Positions 34,142 to 43,126 of a stretch of DNA of 64,000 nucleotides are shown here, one piece after another. How positions within the stretch are numbered: the first letter of the stretch is position 1; every line of letters begins with the position of its first letter. Source of the DNA: Bacillota bacterium (GTDB lineage Bacteria > Bacillota > Bacilli > Paenibacillales > Paenibacillaceae). Both the position numbers and the translations under genes were made by a program. The stretch covers positions 77,909-141,908 of the forward strand of contig JAEWPC010000007.1 in assembly GCA_023460795.1 (NCBI GenBank), given 5' to 3'. The notes under the pieces are model-generated. The model made no database searches and was not told the DNA's origin. It saw only the letters and a program-made list of their open reading frames with translations.

Positions 34142-34727
34142 CCGGGAGGATCGGTACGCCTTGAATCAGCATCCGAGCTTCGTGCTCTGGTTCACCGGGC
34201 TGTCCGGAGCGGGCAAGTCGACGCTCGCTTACGAACTGGAGCGGAAGCTGCACGAGTTGCAAATCCGTTCGTTCGTCCTCGACGGGGACAATCTGAGGCA
34301 CGGCATCAACAGCAATCTCGGATTCACCAGAGAGGAACGTCGCGAGAATATCCGCAGAGCGGGCGAAATCTCGAAGCTATTCGTGGAGGCGGGTATCGTT
34401 ACGCTGGCTTCGTTCATCTCTCCTTTCCGCGAAGACAGGGAAGAGGTCAGAGCGCGGTTCGCTCCGCGGGAGTTCATCGAGGCGTACGTCGAGTGCCCTC
34501 TCGAGGAATGCGCGAGAAGGGATCCGAAAGGTCATTATAAACGCGTGAAAGAAGGGACAATGAAGAATTTCACGGGTTTCGACAGCGACTACGAGCCGCC
34601 TGTCAATCCGGAGATCGTGCTGCGGACGGACAAGGCCAATGTAGCTCAATGCTGCGAGACCATCGTTCATTATTTGTCGGATAGCGGTCTCATTCCGAGG
34701 AAGAAGGTGAGCGCGCTATGGGATTAA
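34101..34727 (+). CDS. cysC: Adenylylsulfate (APS) kinase
   Basis: APS kinase makes PAPS from APS and ATP. The 208-residue protein has P-loop GLSGAGKST (33-41), DGDNLRHGIN, FTREERRENIRR, the lid segment ISPFREDREEVR and CPLEECARRDPKGHY, all standard for CysC. It lies inside a biosynthetic cluster next to a sulfotransferase rather than with cysH/cysD genes, so it probably supplies PAPS for product sulfation. ATP sulfurylase must come from elsewhere in the genome. Confidence 0.93.
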   Translation: MSHPSIVWQSSKINREDRYALNQHPSFVLWFTGLSGAGKSTLAYELERKLHELQIRSFVLDGDNLRHGINSNLGFTREERRENIRRAGEISKLFVEAGIVTLASFISPFREDREEVRARFAPREFIEAYVECPLEECARRDPKGHYKRVKEGTMKNFTGFDSDYEPPVNPEIVLRTDKANVAQCCETIVHYLSDSGLIPRKKVSALWD

Positions 34728-37396
34728 ACGAGTATTTGGAGAATTTGGTTACCACGGTCCACTATCCGATTACGTTCGGAGCGACCGAGCCTGCGACGTT
34801 GTCGAGATGGATGGTCAAGGCGGTGACGGCGCCGAACGCGGGACCATGGGGCACCGAGCCCTATCTCGATGAAGACGGTAGAACGGTATACGTGTATGAA
34901 ACCTCGATATTGCCGGTCGAGACGTTGGAGCGGAACTGGCGGCATTACAATTCGGATTTGATCGAGGTTCATCAAGATCCGAACAAGCCGGGCACCCTGT
35001 TCAGCCCGGGGCCGGACAAGTGGTTGTATGCCGTATGCAACGTCTACGCGTTGGAGGACAGCGAAGCGCTGGTCAAAATTCTGACTTATATGCCGGCTCC
35101 GATTCGGGTGTGGATCAACGGCGAATTGATCATCGCAAGCAACGAAAATTTCGTGGTGAAGGACGTACTGGCGAGGGTGCGGTTTAAAGCCGGCAACAAC
35201 GTCGTTCTGGCGGAGCTGCCGTTGCACTTACGCGTCTCCTTGACGACGCAGGAATTCATCGTCAAGATCCAGCCGTTGCCCCGACTGCTGAGCGAGCCCG
35301 CGAAATACGAGTTCATCGACCCGGAGCTGTTCGAGACGCTGGAGCGTTCCGCGTGGATCGTTCCGGAGAGAGTAGACGTCAGGGGCGGAGAGCGGCTCCG
35401 GCTGCTCGTGCTGCCGTCCTATCTTCGCGGGGGAGCCGGGCAGGGGCAGCCTATGCTGGTGCGGCTCGAGGGCGTGGACGGCGACACGCTGGCGACGGTT
35501 CGAACCGAGACGGGCCAAGCGGCTACGCTCCCGATTCCCGAGAAGGCAAGCGGCACGCTGCGCATTCGTGCGGAAGGAGTGGAGAACGGCGCGGATATTC
35601 ATTGCAAACCCGTTCATTTGTTGTGCGGGGATTTCGCGGTGGAACGGGAAAGTCTGCTTCGCCAAGCGGCGGGCAGGCAGGATCTACGAGAAGAGATCGT
35701 CTCCTCGATGCGCCAATGGATGGAGCTGCCCAAGTCGTTCCAAGAGGTGAACCAATTCGTTCCTTACGATGTGTACGACTCTCTGCTAGAGAGAATGGCG
35801 GAGTTCCGCGCAAGTCTGAACGCTCCCGAGAGGCTGTATCTTCGAACGTACCCGGAGATATTCAAGGACCGCTACGCCGTCTATCGCCTCAAAGACACGA
35901 AGGACGCGTCCATCGCTTACGTCGTCAACCTGCCGGAGCATTACGACCCGGATCGCAAGTATCCGCTCGTCGTGTATTTCCATGACGCCCAAGGACGCAA
36001 CTTTCCCTCCGATCTGCCTTGGACGAAGCGCTTCTCGTTCTCGGAAGCGATCATCGTGCAGATGGTAGGCATCGGCAGACTGAATTACACGGACGATATC
36101 GGGGTCATCCGCACGATCGGAGAGATCGTGCAGGAGCTGAACGCGGACCGCGACCGGATATACGGAATCGGATTCTGCACCGGCGCAATGAAGATGTACC
36201 GGGTCGGCTTTATTGCGCCCGACTTGTTCGCGGGCATCGCGACGATCGTCGGGGACGCCAGGATCGACCCGAATGCGCCGGAGTACGAATGGCTCGATAA
36301 TCTGGGCAATACGACCGTATACGGGCTTTGCAGCGACGAGAACTGGTTTTTCAACAGCTCGCGCAAAATCGATTTGCTCAAGCGGCTTAAAAAATCGCAG
36401 ATCAGGCTGTACGCCGGGTTCTACCATAACGAATTCAACACGCTGCACAATTCCCGGGCGCTGATGCGCCGGTTGGTCGCGACGGACAAGGAGAGATATC
36501 CGCGGGAGATCGACTTTACGGTGCTGGAGCCGTGCTTCTCCAAGTCCCATTGGCTACGGGTGAAGCGCATCGCCGATTTGCGCGAGAGGGCGAGCGTGAA
36601 AGCCAGGATCGTCTCGCGGCAAGCGATAGAGATCTATGCCGACAATGCGGGAGAGCTGGAGCTGTTGTTAAGTCCGGAGGAGATGGGGCTGGACTCGGAG
36701 ATTACGTTGCTGGCGAACGGCCGGAGAATGTTCGCGAGGTTGGCTCGGTATTCAAGGGCGACTTTATCTATCGGCGACGTTGCCACCTCGCTGACCGTAA
36801 CGAATCTATCGAAGGAAGCTTTCATCGCCGCCTACGACGCCGTCGGCGTAGACGAGACGCAGCTCGGAATCAAACGGCTTTACACGGGTCCTTGTACGAT
36901 CGTGAAGCCAAGCGGACGCAGCCCGTTCACGACGAAGCTGTCGTACCTGCTGCAGAATCCGATTCGCGATCGCTATATCTACTACAAATACGAATCCTGC
37001 CGGGAGTCGGAATTATCCTTGGAGCATACGAGCGAACGCAACTATATTGTCATCGTCGATGCTAGAAGCCCGAGCTTGCAACAAACGAGGCTGTCGGAGG
37101 CGATAGGACTTAAGCTGGAGCCCGATAGGCTAACCTGGAGGGGGCAGTCGTACGATGGCGACTATTATGCGTTCATCTCCTGTCCGAACCCTTGGTTCGC
37201 GGACCGCCGTGTGATGGTCGTCGCTTATAACGGCGACGGGCTGGATGGAGAAATGATCGGTCTCATGAATTCCTTCGACAGAAACCCACTCTTCTATTAT
37301 GACGCTATTATCTACCATCATGGCCGTGTTCATGGGCTTCGGCATGAGGCGGCCAAGTCCGAATTCGAATCCGAATCGCTAGGAGGGGTCGTATGA
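34718..37396 (+). CDS. Large multidomain alpha/beta-hydrolase with Cys nucleophile
   Basis: In this 892-residue protein the first 340 or so residues are beta-rich and unrecognised. Residues about 395-620 form an esterase-type alpha/beta hydrolase (AYVVNLPEHYDPDRKYPLVVYFHD lead-in). Its elbow reads GIGFCTGAMKMY, with Cys487 where Ser is usual. The likely His is in YAGFYHNEFN. The C-terminal 270 residues are again unrecognised. Cys nucleophiles occur in dienelactone hydrolase and in some thioesterases that form strained or beta-lactone rings. It may release, cyclise or transfer the carrier-bound product. No signal peptide is seen. Confidence 0.7.
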   Translation: MGLNEYLENLVTTVHYPITFGATEPATLSRWMVKAVTAPNAGPWGTEPYLDEDGRTVYVYETSILPVETLERNWRHYNSDLIEVHQDPNKPGTLFSPGPDKWLYAVCNVYALEDSEALVKILTYMPAPIRVWINGELIIASNENFVVKDVLARVRFKAGNNVVLAELPLHLRVSLTTQEFIVKIQPLPRLLSEPAKYEFIDPELFETLERSAWIVPERVDVRGGERLRLLVLPSYLRGGAGQGQPMLVRLEGVDGDTLATVRTETGQAATLPIPEKASGTLRIRAEGVENGADIHCKPVHLLCGDFAVERESLLRQAAGRQDLREEIVSSMRQWMELPKSFQEVNQFVPYDVYDSLLERMAEFRASLNAPERLYLRTYPEIFKDRYAVYRLKDTKDASIAYVVNLPEHYDPDRKYPLVVYFHDAQGRNFPSDLPWTKRFSFSEAIIVQMVGIGRLNYTDDIGVIRTIGEIVQELNADRDRIYGIGFCTGAMKMYRVGFIAPDLFAGIATIVGDARIDPNAPEYEWLDNLGNTTVYGLCSDENWFFNSSRKIDLLKRLKKSQIRLYAGFYHNEFNTLHNSRALMRRLVATDKERYPREIDFTVLEPCFSKSHWLRVKRIADLRERASVKARIVSRQAIEIYADNAGELELLLSPEEMGLDSEITLLANGRRMFARLARYSRATLSIGDVATSLTVTNLSKEAFIAAYDAVGVDETQLGIKRLYTGPCTIVKPSGRSPFTTKLSYLLQNPIRDRYIYYKYESCRESELSLEHTSERNYIVIVDARSPSLQQTRLSEAIGLKLEPDRLTWRGQSYDGDYYAFISCPNPWFADRRVMVVAYNGDGLDGEMIGLMNSFDRNPLFYYDAIIYHHGRVHGLRHEAAKSEFESESLGGVV

Positions 37397-38673
37397 ACGA
37401 CGTGGATTACCGGTCGCTGGCCGAGCAGTACGGAACGCCTTTATATGTCTATCAAGGCGACGCGATCGAGAGCCGTTACCGGCTGCTGCGCAGTTGCCTG
37501 CCGGAGACGTTCGAGGTGTTCTACTCGGTGAAGTGCAATCCGCTGCTCGGCGTCTGCCAGCTGTTCCGCGAGCTGGGAAGCGGCATCGAAGTCGCATCGC
37601 TCGGAGAGCTGCGAATGGCGGTGCAAGCGGGCTTTAAGCCCGGCGACATCATTTTTACGAGTCCGGGGAAGTCGGTAGAGGAGCTTGAAGCCGCGATCGA
37701 CCTCGGCATATACAGCATGAACGTCGAATCGGTGGAGGAAGCGCGGCTGATTAACGACATCGCCCGGAGCAGGAACGTTCTAGCAAGAATTTCGGCGCGG
37801 ATCAATCCGAATTTCAACTTCTCCGGCGCCGGGATGAAAATGACGGGAGTACCGACGCAGTTCGGCATTGACCAATCGGACATGGCCGAGGCGATGGACG
37901 CGATTCAAGCTCTACCCTACGTTTCATTAATCGGAATTCACGTATTTACCGGTACGCAGATGCTGGATGCCGACCTCATCGTCCGCAATTTCGCGGAAGT
38001 GATGAAGCTCGCCGCGGAATTATCGGAGGCGCACGATTTTGCTCTGCAATTCCTCGATCTGGGCGGAGGGTTCGGCGTTCCGTATTTTCAGGGGGAACAG
38101 GAGTTGGATACGGACAAGCTTCGCCTCGGTTTAGCGGAGCTGTGGGAGCAGTACGGCGAGAAGCTGCGCGGCGCGCGCATCGGCGTCGAGAGCGGACGCT
38201 TCCTGCTGGCCGAGTCCGGTGTCTTCCTGACCAAGGTGTTGTACGTCAAGAATTGCAAAGGGGCGAAGTACGTCGTATGCGACGGGGGCTCCAACCAACA
38301 CGCCTCTTCCGCTTTTCTCGGCAGGTACGTGAGGAACAACTTCCCTATGCGACTGCTCGGCAAGGACGAGGAAGAGACGGAGGAAGCGAACGTCGTCGGA
38401 TCGCTTTGCACGCCGACCGACGTGCTCGGGCAGAAGGTGCGGCTGGCGAGGGCGGAGCCGGGGGATCTTCTCGTCGTGGAGAAATCGGGGGCCTATGGAC
38501 TGACGCATAGTCCGGTGCTGTTCTTAAGTCACGCTCTTCCTGCGGAAATCATGGTCTATCGGGAAGGCGTTTACGTTCTGCGCGAGAGGGGGAAGGCGGA
38601 GGATTGTCTCCATGGGCAGCGTTCGTTGCTTACGGGAAGGTCCGTCCGCGATGATTATGTCTACTCCATTTAA
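37393..38673 (+). CDS. BtrK-like PLP decarboxylase
   Basis: This 426-residue fold-III decarboxylase is related to diaminopimelate decarboxylase. The PLP Lys is Lys47 in FYSVKCNP. HVFTGTQ, LGGGFGVPYF, VESGRFLLA, the SLCTPTDVLG Cys box and SGAYGLTHSPVLFLSH are all present. The sequence around CDGGSNQHASSAF and RNNFPM is, from memory, especially close to butirosin BtrK. BtrK decarboxylates glutamyl groups while they are bound to the carrier. Lysine biosynthesis is unlikely given the context. It starts by ATGA overlap with the hydrolase gene. Confidence 0.85.
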   Translation: MNDVDYRSLAEQYGTPLYVYQGDAIESRYRLLRSCLPETFEVFYSVKCNPLLGVCQLFRELGSGIEVASLGELRMAVQAGFKPGDIIFTSPGKSVEELEAAIDLGIYSMNVESVEEARLINDIARSRNVLARISARINPNFNFSGAGMKMTGVPTQFGIDQSDMAEAMDAIQALPYVSLIGIHVFTGTQMLDADLIVRNFAEVMKLAAELSEAHDFALQFLDLGGGFGVPYFQGEQELDTDKLRLGLAELWEQYGEKLRGARIGVESGRFLLAESGVFLTKVLYVKNCKGAKYVVCDGGSNQHASSAFLGRYVRNNFPMRLLGKDEEETEEANVVGSLCTPTDVLGQKVRLARAEPGDLLVVEKSGAYGLTHSPVLFLSHALPAEIMVYREGVYVLRERGKAEDCLHGQRSLLTGRSVRDDYVYSI

Positions 38674-40009
38674 TTTAGTGACCCGGTTGACCGAAGAACG
38701 CGATCGCGGCGTCATCGTATGGCTGCTCAATATCGGGGCGGAGAAGTATTGGAATCCGGTGCAGCCGGGCGTCGTCGACCGCGGCGAGGACCGGATCGTG
38801 GGCCGGGTGGAGGAGATGAACCTGCTGCTCTGCCGCGAGCAGGATATTCTGATCCTTCGGGCTATGCCTGACCCGTATTACTTGGACAGGCTGCGGGAGT
38901 GGGGGTTCTCTATCCCGCGGATACGGGTGCCGGAGCCTTCCGACCCGTGGACGCCGATCTCGGAATTGGTGCTGCAGGATGAGCAATTGCTGACGGAGCT
39001 GTCTGCGATAGCCGCGGGGAACGACGACGTTCGGTTCGTTCCGTACGCGGTGACCCGATTGGAGGAGCAGATTGCCGCGAGGTGCGGGCTGCGTCTGGCG
39101 GCGGCTTCATCCGGCGTGAACGCGGCGGTCAACGACAAGATATTCAACCGGGAAGTCGCGGTGACGCTGGAGCTGCCCGTATGCCAAGGGCGCGTATGCG
39201 GCTCCGCCGAAGAAATCGGACAGGCTTACGCGGAGCTGACGGAGCAGCCTCCTTACTTCGACAGGGTCATCATTAAAGAGCCGTTCGGCGCGTCGGGCAA
39301 AGGGTTATATATCGTGGATAGCCCGGATAAGCTGAGACCGATCCTGCTGCGGGTGTCCAGGTTCGCCAAGAACAATCCGCAAGCGCAGTGGCTGGTGGAG
39401 GGCTGGTACGACAAACAGGCCGACGTTAACTATCAGCTGTATGTGTCGGAGGACGGCGGCGTCGACGTTTTCTCCATCAAGCAGCAGGTGTTAAGGGATA
39501 CGGTGTATATCGGTTCGAGGATGCCGGTGGAACTGGAAGAAGGCGCGTTGGCGAGATATCGCGAGTTCGGCGAGGCGATCGGCAAGCATTTGCACACCAT
39601 CGGTTATACCGGAGTCGCCGGCATTGATTCGATTATTACGAGGGATGGAGAGTTTATTCCGATCATCGAGATCAACGGTCGATTTACGCTATCGACTTAT
39701 ATCTCGTTCCTCGAGCGCGTAATCGGGGATGCGAAGGTGTTCTCCCGATACTTCAAGGTCGCGACGGACGAACCGGTCGATTTTCGCGCGATATGCGAGA
39801 GGCTGGAACGGGAGCAACTGCTGTACAGTCGGGATTCGCAAGAAGGGGTCCTCGTCTATACTTCAGGCACGTTACCGACAGTTAAGGACGAGAGCAGCGG
39901 GAAGTATCAGGGGCGCGTCTTTACTTTAATCGTAGCCCGCGATTGGGAGCGGGTAGAAGAGATCGGCTCGCGTCTGGAGTCGCTGTTGGATAGCTGGCAA
40001 CATCATTGA
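38651..40009 (+). CDS. BtrJ-like ATP-grasp ligase
   Basis: A 452-residue ATP-grasp protein: NDKIFNREVAVTLELPV, the nucleotide-binding VIIKEPFGASGKGLYIV loop and the metal site FIPIIEINGRFTLSTY. In butirosin synthesis the ATP-grasp protein BtrJ loads glutamate onto the carrier. Placement next to a BtrK-like decarboxylase fits the same step here. The ATG lies 23 bases inside the previous gene, with GGAAGG upstream; ATG 38657 is an alternative start. It is the last gene before the terminator. Confidence 0.8.
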   Translation: MIMSTPFNLVTRLTEERDRGVIVWLLNIGAEKYWNPVQPGVVDRGEDRIVGRVEEMNLLLCREQDILILRAMPDPYYLDRLREWGFSIPRIRVPEPSDPWTPISELVLQDEQLLTELSAIAAGNDDVRFVPYAVTRLEEQIAARCGLRLAAASSGVNAAVNDKIFNREVAVTLELPVCQGRVCGSAEEIGQAYAELTEQPPYFDRVIIKEPFGASGKGLYIVDSPDKLRPILLRVSRFAKNNPQAQWLVEGWYDKQADVNYQLYVSEDGGVDVFSIKQQVLRDTVYIGSRMPVELEEGALARYREFGEAIGKHLHTIGYTGVAGIDSIITRDGEFIPIIEINGRFTLSTYISFLERVIGDAKVFSRYFKVATDEPVDFRAICERLEREQLLYSRDSQEGVLVYTSGTLPTVKDESSGKYQGRVFTLIVARDWERVEEIGSRLESLLDSWQHH

Positions 40010-40031
40010 GCAGGTGGTTTAGTCGTTATAA

Positions 40032-40080
40032 GGGGCTGTCTCAAAGTCAATTCATCTTGACTTCGAGGCAGCCCCGTTTT
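40032..40080. terminator. Terminator of the biosynthetic cluster
   Basis: A 19-bp stem with one wobble and one mismatch (40032-40050 with 40057-40075) is followed by GTTTTGT. It separates the cluster from the convergent peptidase gene. Confidence 0.8.
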
Positions 40081-40096
40081 GTCGCATGAGCGGTCT

Positions 40097-41185
40097 TCAA
40101 CCGAGGATGGTCAGTTGTTTCGGGAACGTCGTCAGGACGTCGACTCCGTCTTCGGTCGCCACGACGTCGTCTTCGATGCGGACGCCGCCGACGCCGGGAA
40201 CGTAGATGCCGGGTTCGACGGTGAACGCTAGGCCGGCGCGAACGAGGTCTTCGTTCAGACCGTGTACGGAAGGATATTCATGGATGTCCAATCCGAGCCC
40301 ATGCCCGAGCCGGTGCATGAAATAAGATCCGTAGCCCGCGTTCTCGATGACGGTCCTCGCGGTGCGGTCGAGGCTGCCGAGCGTGACGCCGGGACGTATC
40401 GCCTCGATCGCGCGCCTATTAGCTTCAAGCACCGCCGCGTAGATCCGCTTGGCCTCGTCCGAGATGTCTCCGACCGCGAACGTACGCGTAATATCGGAGG
40501 CATAGCCGTCCGCGAATACGCCGAGATCGAACAGCAGCAGATCGCCCTCGCGGATCGGCGTCGCGTCCGGCTTTCCGTGCGGAAGCGCGGATTTGGCGCC
40601 GGAGAGCACCATCGTCTCGAACGAAGGACCTTGCGCTCCGAGCTTCTTCATCTGGTATTCCAGCTCGGCGACGAGCTCGATTTCGGTCACTCCGGGCTTC
40701 GCGCGAGCGACTCCCGCCCTCAGAGTATCTTCGACAAGACGAGCGGCATGTCTCATCCGGGCGACCTCTTCCGGGCTTTTCATCGCGCGCATGTCGCGAA
40801 GCGGGGTTCCGACGTCCACGTAGGCTTCCGCGCCGATCGCCGCTGCGAGCGCCTCGAACCTCGTGACGCTCAAGTCGTCCTTCTCCACTCCTAACGACCG
40901 GACGGATGCAGGGACGAGCCTGCGGAGCACGTCGTACGCGTTGTCCGTATCCGCGTGCGTATGAATACGCGCCATTCCCGTCGCCGAGGCTGCCGCTTCA
41001 TAGTCGAGCGCCGGCACGAGAAGAGCAGGCTCTTCGCCGCGCGCCAGGAGCATTCCGAGGAATCTCTCGTGGGGATCGGTCGCGAAGTCGGTCAAGTAAT
41101 AAACATGCTTGGGAGACGTGATGAGTATCGCGTCGATCCGTTGATTTTCCAAGTGAGCATATAGTTCGTTCATACGTGTGTTCAT
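40097..41185 (-). CDS. Xaa-Pro peptidase, M24 family
   Basis: This 362-residue enzyme has the creatinase N-terminal domain (1-125) and the pita-bread metal domain. Metal ligands are visible in LLFDLGVFADGYASDITRTF (two Asp), HRLGHGLGLDIHE (His), FTVEPGIYVPG (Glu) and VRIEDDVV (Glu). It removes N-terminal residues before proline or cleaves X-Pro dipeptides. AAAGGCGG lies 8 bases before the ATG. It has no clear link to the neighbouring cluster. Confidence 0.92.
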   Translation of the reverse strand: MNTRMNELYAHLENQRIDAILITSPKHVYYLTDFATDPHERFLGMLLARGEEPALLVPALDYEAAASATGMARIHTHADTDNAYDVLRRLVPASVRSLGVEKDDLSVTRFEALAAAIGAEAYVDVGTPLRDMRAMKSPEEVARMRHAARLVEDTLRAGVARAKPGVTEIELVAELEYQMKKLGAQGPSFETMVLSGAKSALPHGKPDATPIREGDLLLFDLGVFADGYASDITRTFAVGDISDEAKRIYAAVLEANRRAIEAIRPGVTLGSLDRTARTVIENAGYGSYFMHRLGHGLGLDIHEYPSVHGLNEDLVRAGLAFTVEPGIYVPGVGGVRIEDDVVATEDGVDVLTTFPKQLTILG

Positions 41186-41295
41186 GGATTCAGCCGCCTT
41201 TCTATTGTTATTATACCGCCGACGGGCGAAACCACGAAGCGCTTCGCGAAGTATAAGTTCATAAAGAAATCACGCGATAATGGAGAAAGGCGGCG

Positions 41296-42285
41296 ATGTA
41301 CATGAATAGTGCAAGGGTTGAACGGTTCGCGGAGAACGCGAGAGCTGCCAAGAAGGCTTTCGCATGGCATCATGCCGCGATCAATCGGCTGGCGGCGCTG
41401 CTGTATGCGGTAGAGGATCGGACGATCGATATTCAAGCGGTTCGCGACAATCTGGAGAGGATAAAGAACAGCACGGGGCTTTTCTCGATGTTCAGGAGCA
41501 GTTCGGCCATTAGCATGGCGGCGCAGCTGTCGCTTGCCGACGCCCCTGAAACGCAGCTTGCGAATACGCTGGCCGTGTACGAGATGCTGAAGGACGCTAG
41601 GTTTAAGGCTTCGCCGTATCTTCCGATCGCGGCGTACCAGATTGTCGCCAATCGGGGAACGGACCAGTTTGCGTCCACGGTAACGAGAGCGCAGTCGTTG
41701 TACGCAGCCATGAAATCGAACCATAGGTTTCTGACCGGACAGGACGACTATATATTCGCGGCGATGCTCGCCGTGTCCGATGTCGAAGTCGAGACGGGGA
41801 TCGCGCGAATGGAACGGTATTATTCCGAATTGCGGCGGGAGCTGCGAGCGGGCAACAGCTTGCAAGCCTTAACGCAGGTGCTCGTATTGGGAGACGAGAA
41901 CGCTAATCCCGTCGAGCGAGTGCTGGCTTTAAGAGATGCTTTCCGGAGGAGAGGCCTGCCGATGGATAGGAAGGACACCCTCGCTTCCCTCGGCGTGCTT
42001 GCGTTGCTTCCTTGCGGGGACGAGGACATCGCCCAGGATATGGCGATAACCTTCGAATGGCTGCGGGAGCAGAGGGGGTTCGGGGGCTGGTCCGTCTCGA
42101 AGCCCGAACTACTGCTATATACGACGGCGCTTGTTGCCTATCAAAGCATGGAGGAACGAACGGGCATGGCTCCGCTAACGACGATTGCCACAAGCTTGAC
42201 GAACATCATCATCGCGCAGCAAGCGGCCATCGCCGCGGCGACTGCCGCGTCGGCGGTCGCTGCTTCGTCTTCATCGTCGGAATAG
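41296..42285 (+). CDS. DUF4003 family protein
   Basis: This 329-residue helical protein is typical of DUF4003 in Bacillota: a KNSTGLFSMFRSSSAISMAA segment, YEMLKDARFKASPYLPIAAYQI and RHMLLTGQDDY-like RFLTGQDDYIFAAMLA. The C-terminus is low-complexity Ala/Ser (AAIAAATAASAVAASSSSSE), as in its relatives. Its function is unknown. AAAGGCGG precedes the ATG. Confidence 0.75.
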   Translation: MYMNSARVERFAENARAAKKAFAWHHAAINRLAALLYAVEDRTIDIQAVRDNLERIKNSTGLFSMFRSSSAISMAAQLSLADAPETQLANTLAVYEMLKDARFKASPYLPIAAYQIVANRGTDQFASTVTRAQSLYAAMKSNHRFLTGQDDYIFAAMLAVSDVEVETGIARMERYYSELRRELRAGNSLQALTQVLVLGDENANPVERVLALRDAFRRRGLPMDRKDTLASLGVLALLPCGDEDIAQDMAITFEWLREQRGFGGWSVSKPELLLYTTALVAYQSMEERTGMAPLTTIATSLTNIIIAQQAAIAAATAASAVAASSSSSE

Positions 42286-42396
42286 GGCTGTCCCATAAGG
42301 ACATGAACCTGAACGAAAAATCGTACAAATCCACGATGGCAACAGACGCCGGAAGGAGATACATGCCCGCCAAGATCATTCACTTCTGCGGCACGA

Positions 42397-43029
42397 TTAG
42401 GCGTCCAACTGAACTCTCGCGGGTTCCTCGTCTTGCCGCGGCAGCAGCACGAGTGCTAAGTGCAAGCTTCTGGCGATGAGCTCGGCCATGCGGGAGACGA
42501 GGTATAGGCGCGTGCTTTGCAGCAAAGCCAGCTCCATGAAGCCGCCTACGTTGACGATGCCCGACAAGTGAATGTCGCCGACGGGCGTCAGTTTCTTCCC
42601 AACGCCGGACCCTGGGTGCAAAGGGCCTTCCCCGACAAGAATGCTGCCTACGTTGGCGGAGTTGCCAAGACAGGCATCGATTCCGATGATGAACGGATTA
42701 CGAGTCGACCAATAAAGCCGTTCCATCGTTTCATCGAGATTCATTGCATGCACGGGGTCTTCCAGCGTGCCGTACACGTCGAATAAAGGGCTGTGGAATT
42801 TGCGCAGCGCGGAACCGACGAGAGGACCGAGGGAATCGCCGGTCGAACGGTCGGTGCCGATGCATACGATGGCGACCCGCATGTCCGGCGGCAGCAGCTT
42901 GAAGTAGTCTCGCAACTGAACGGCGAGTTTGACGCTGGCCCCTGGATCGGTTACCGCGATCCGGAATGGCCACTGTATAGAACGCTCCACGGCATCACTT
43001 CCCAACCATAATGTATCGCTATTGCTCAA
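42397..43029 (-). CDS. yyaC: YyaC-like spore protease-family protein
   Basis: The protein (210 residues from the TTG) has the YyaC/GPR-like core: CIGTDRSTGDSLGPLVGSAL, YGTLEDPVHAMNL and IIGIDACLG followed by VGEGPLHPGSGVGKKLTPVGDI. YyaC is a sporulation protein related to the germination protease; its substrate is unclear. No good ribosome-binding site precedes the TTG. GTG 42990, which has GGGAAGTGAT upstream, may be the real start. Confidence 0.82.
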   Translation of the reverse strand: MSNSDTLWLGSDAVERSIQWPFRIAVTDPGASVKLAVQLRDYFKLLPPDMRVAIVCIGTDRSTGDSLGPLVGSALRKFHSPLFDVYGTLEDPVHAMNLDETMERLYWSTRNPFIIGIDACLGNSANVGSILVGEGPLHPGSGVGKKLTPVGDIHLSGIVNVGGFMELALLQSTRLYLVSRMAELIARSLHLALVLLPRQDEEPARVQLDA

Positions 43030-43126
43030 TGATACATTACGTATCTAGAAAAAACTGTCGGAATTTGCGAGAGTTCGAACAAAAATTACGACTCGTGCAG
43101 GCATTGTCAAGCAGGCAAGGTGGATG

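Noticed and set aside
37393..38673. Lysine biosynthesis lysA
   Set aside because: The fold is the same, but the gene lies among carrier-protein and ATP-grasp genes and its motifs are closer to BtrK; no other lysine genes are present.
40032..40080. Possible insertion-sequence end (GGGGCTGTCTC)
   Set aside because: The sequence resembles ends of some IS elements, but both arms form one terminator hairpin with a T-run, and there is no transposase or second end nearby.
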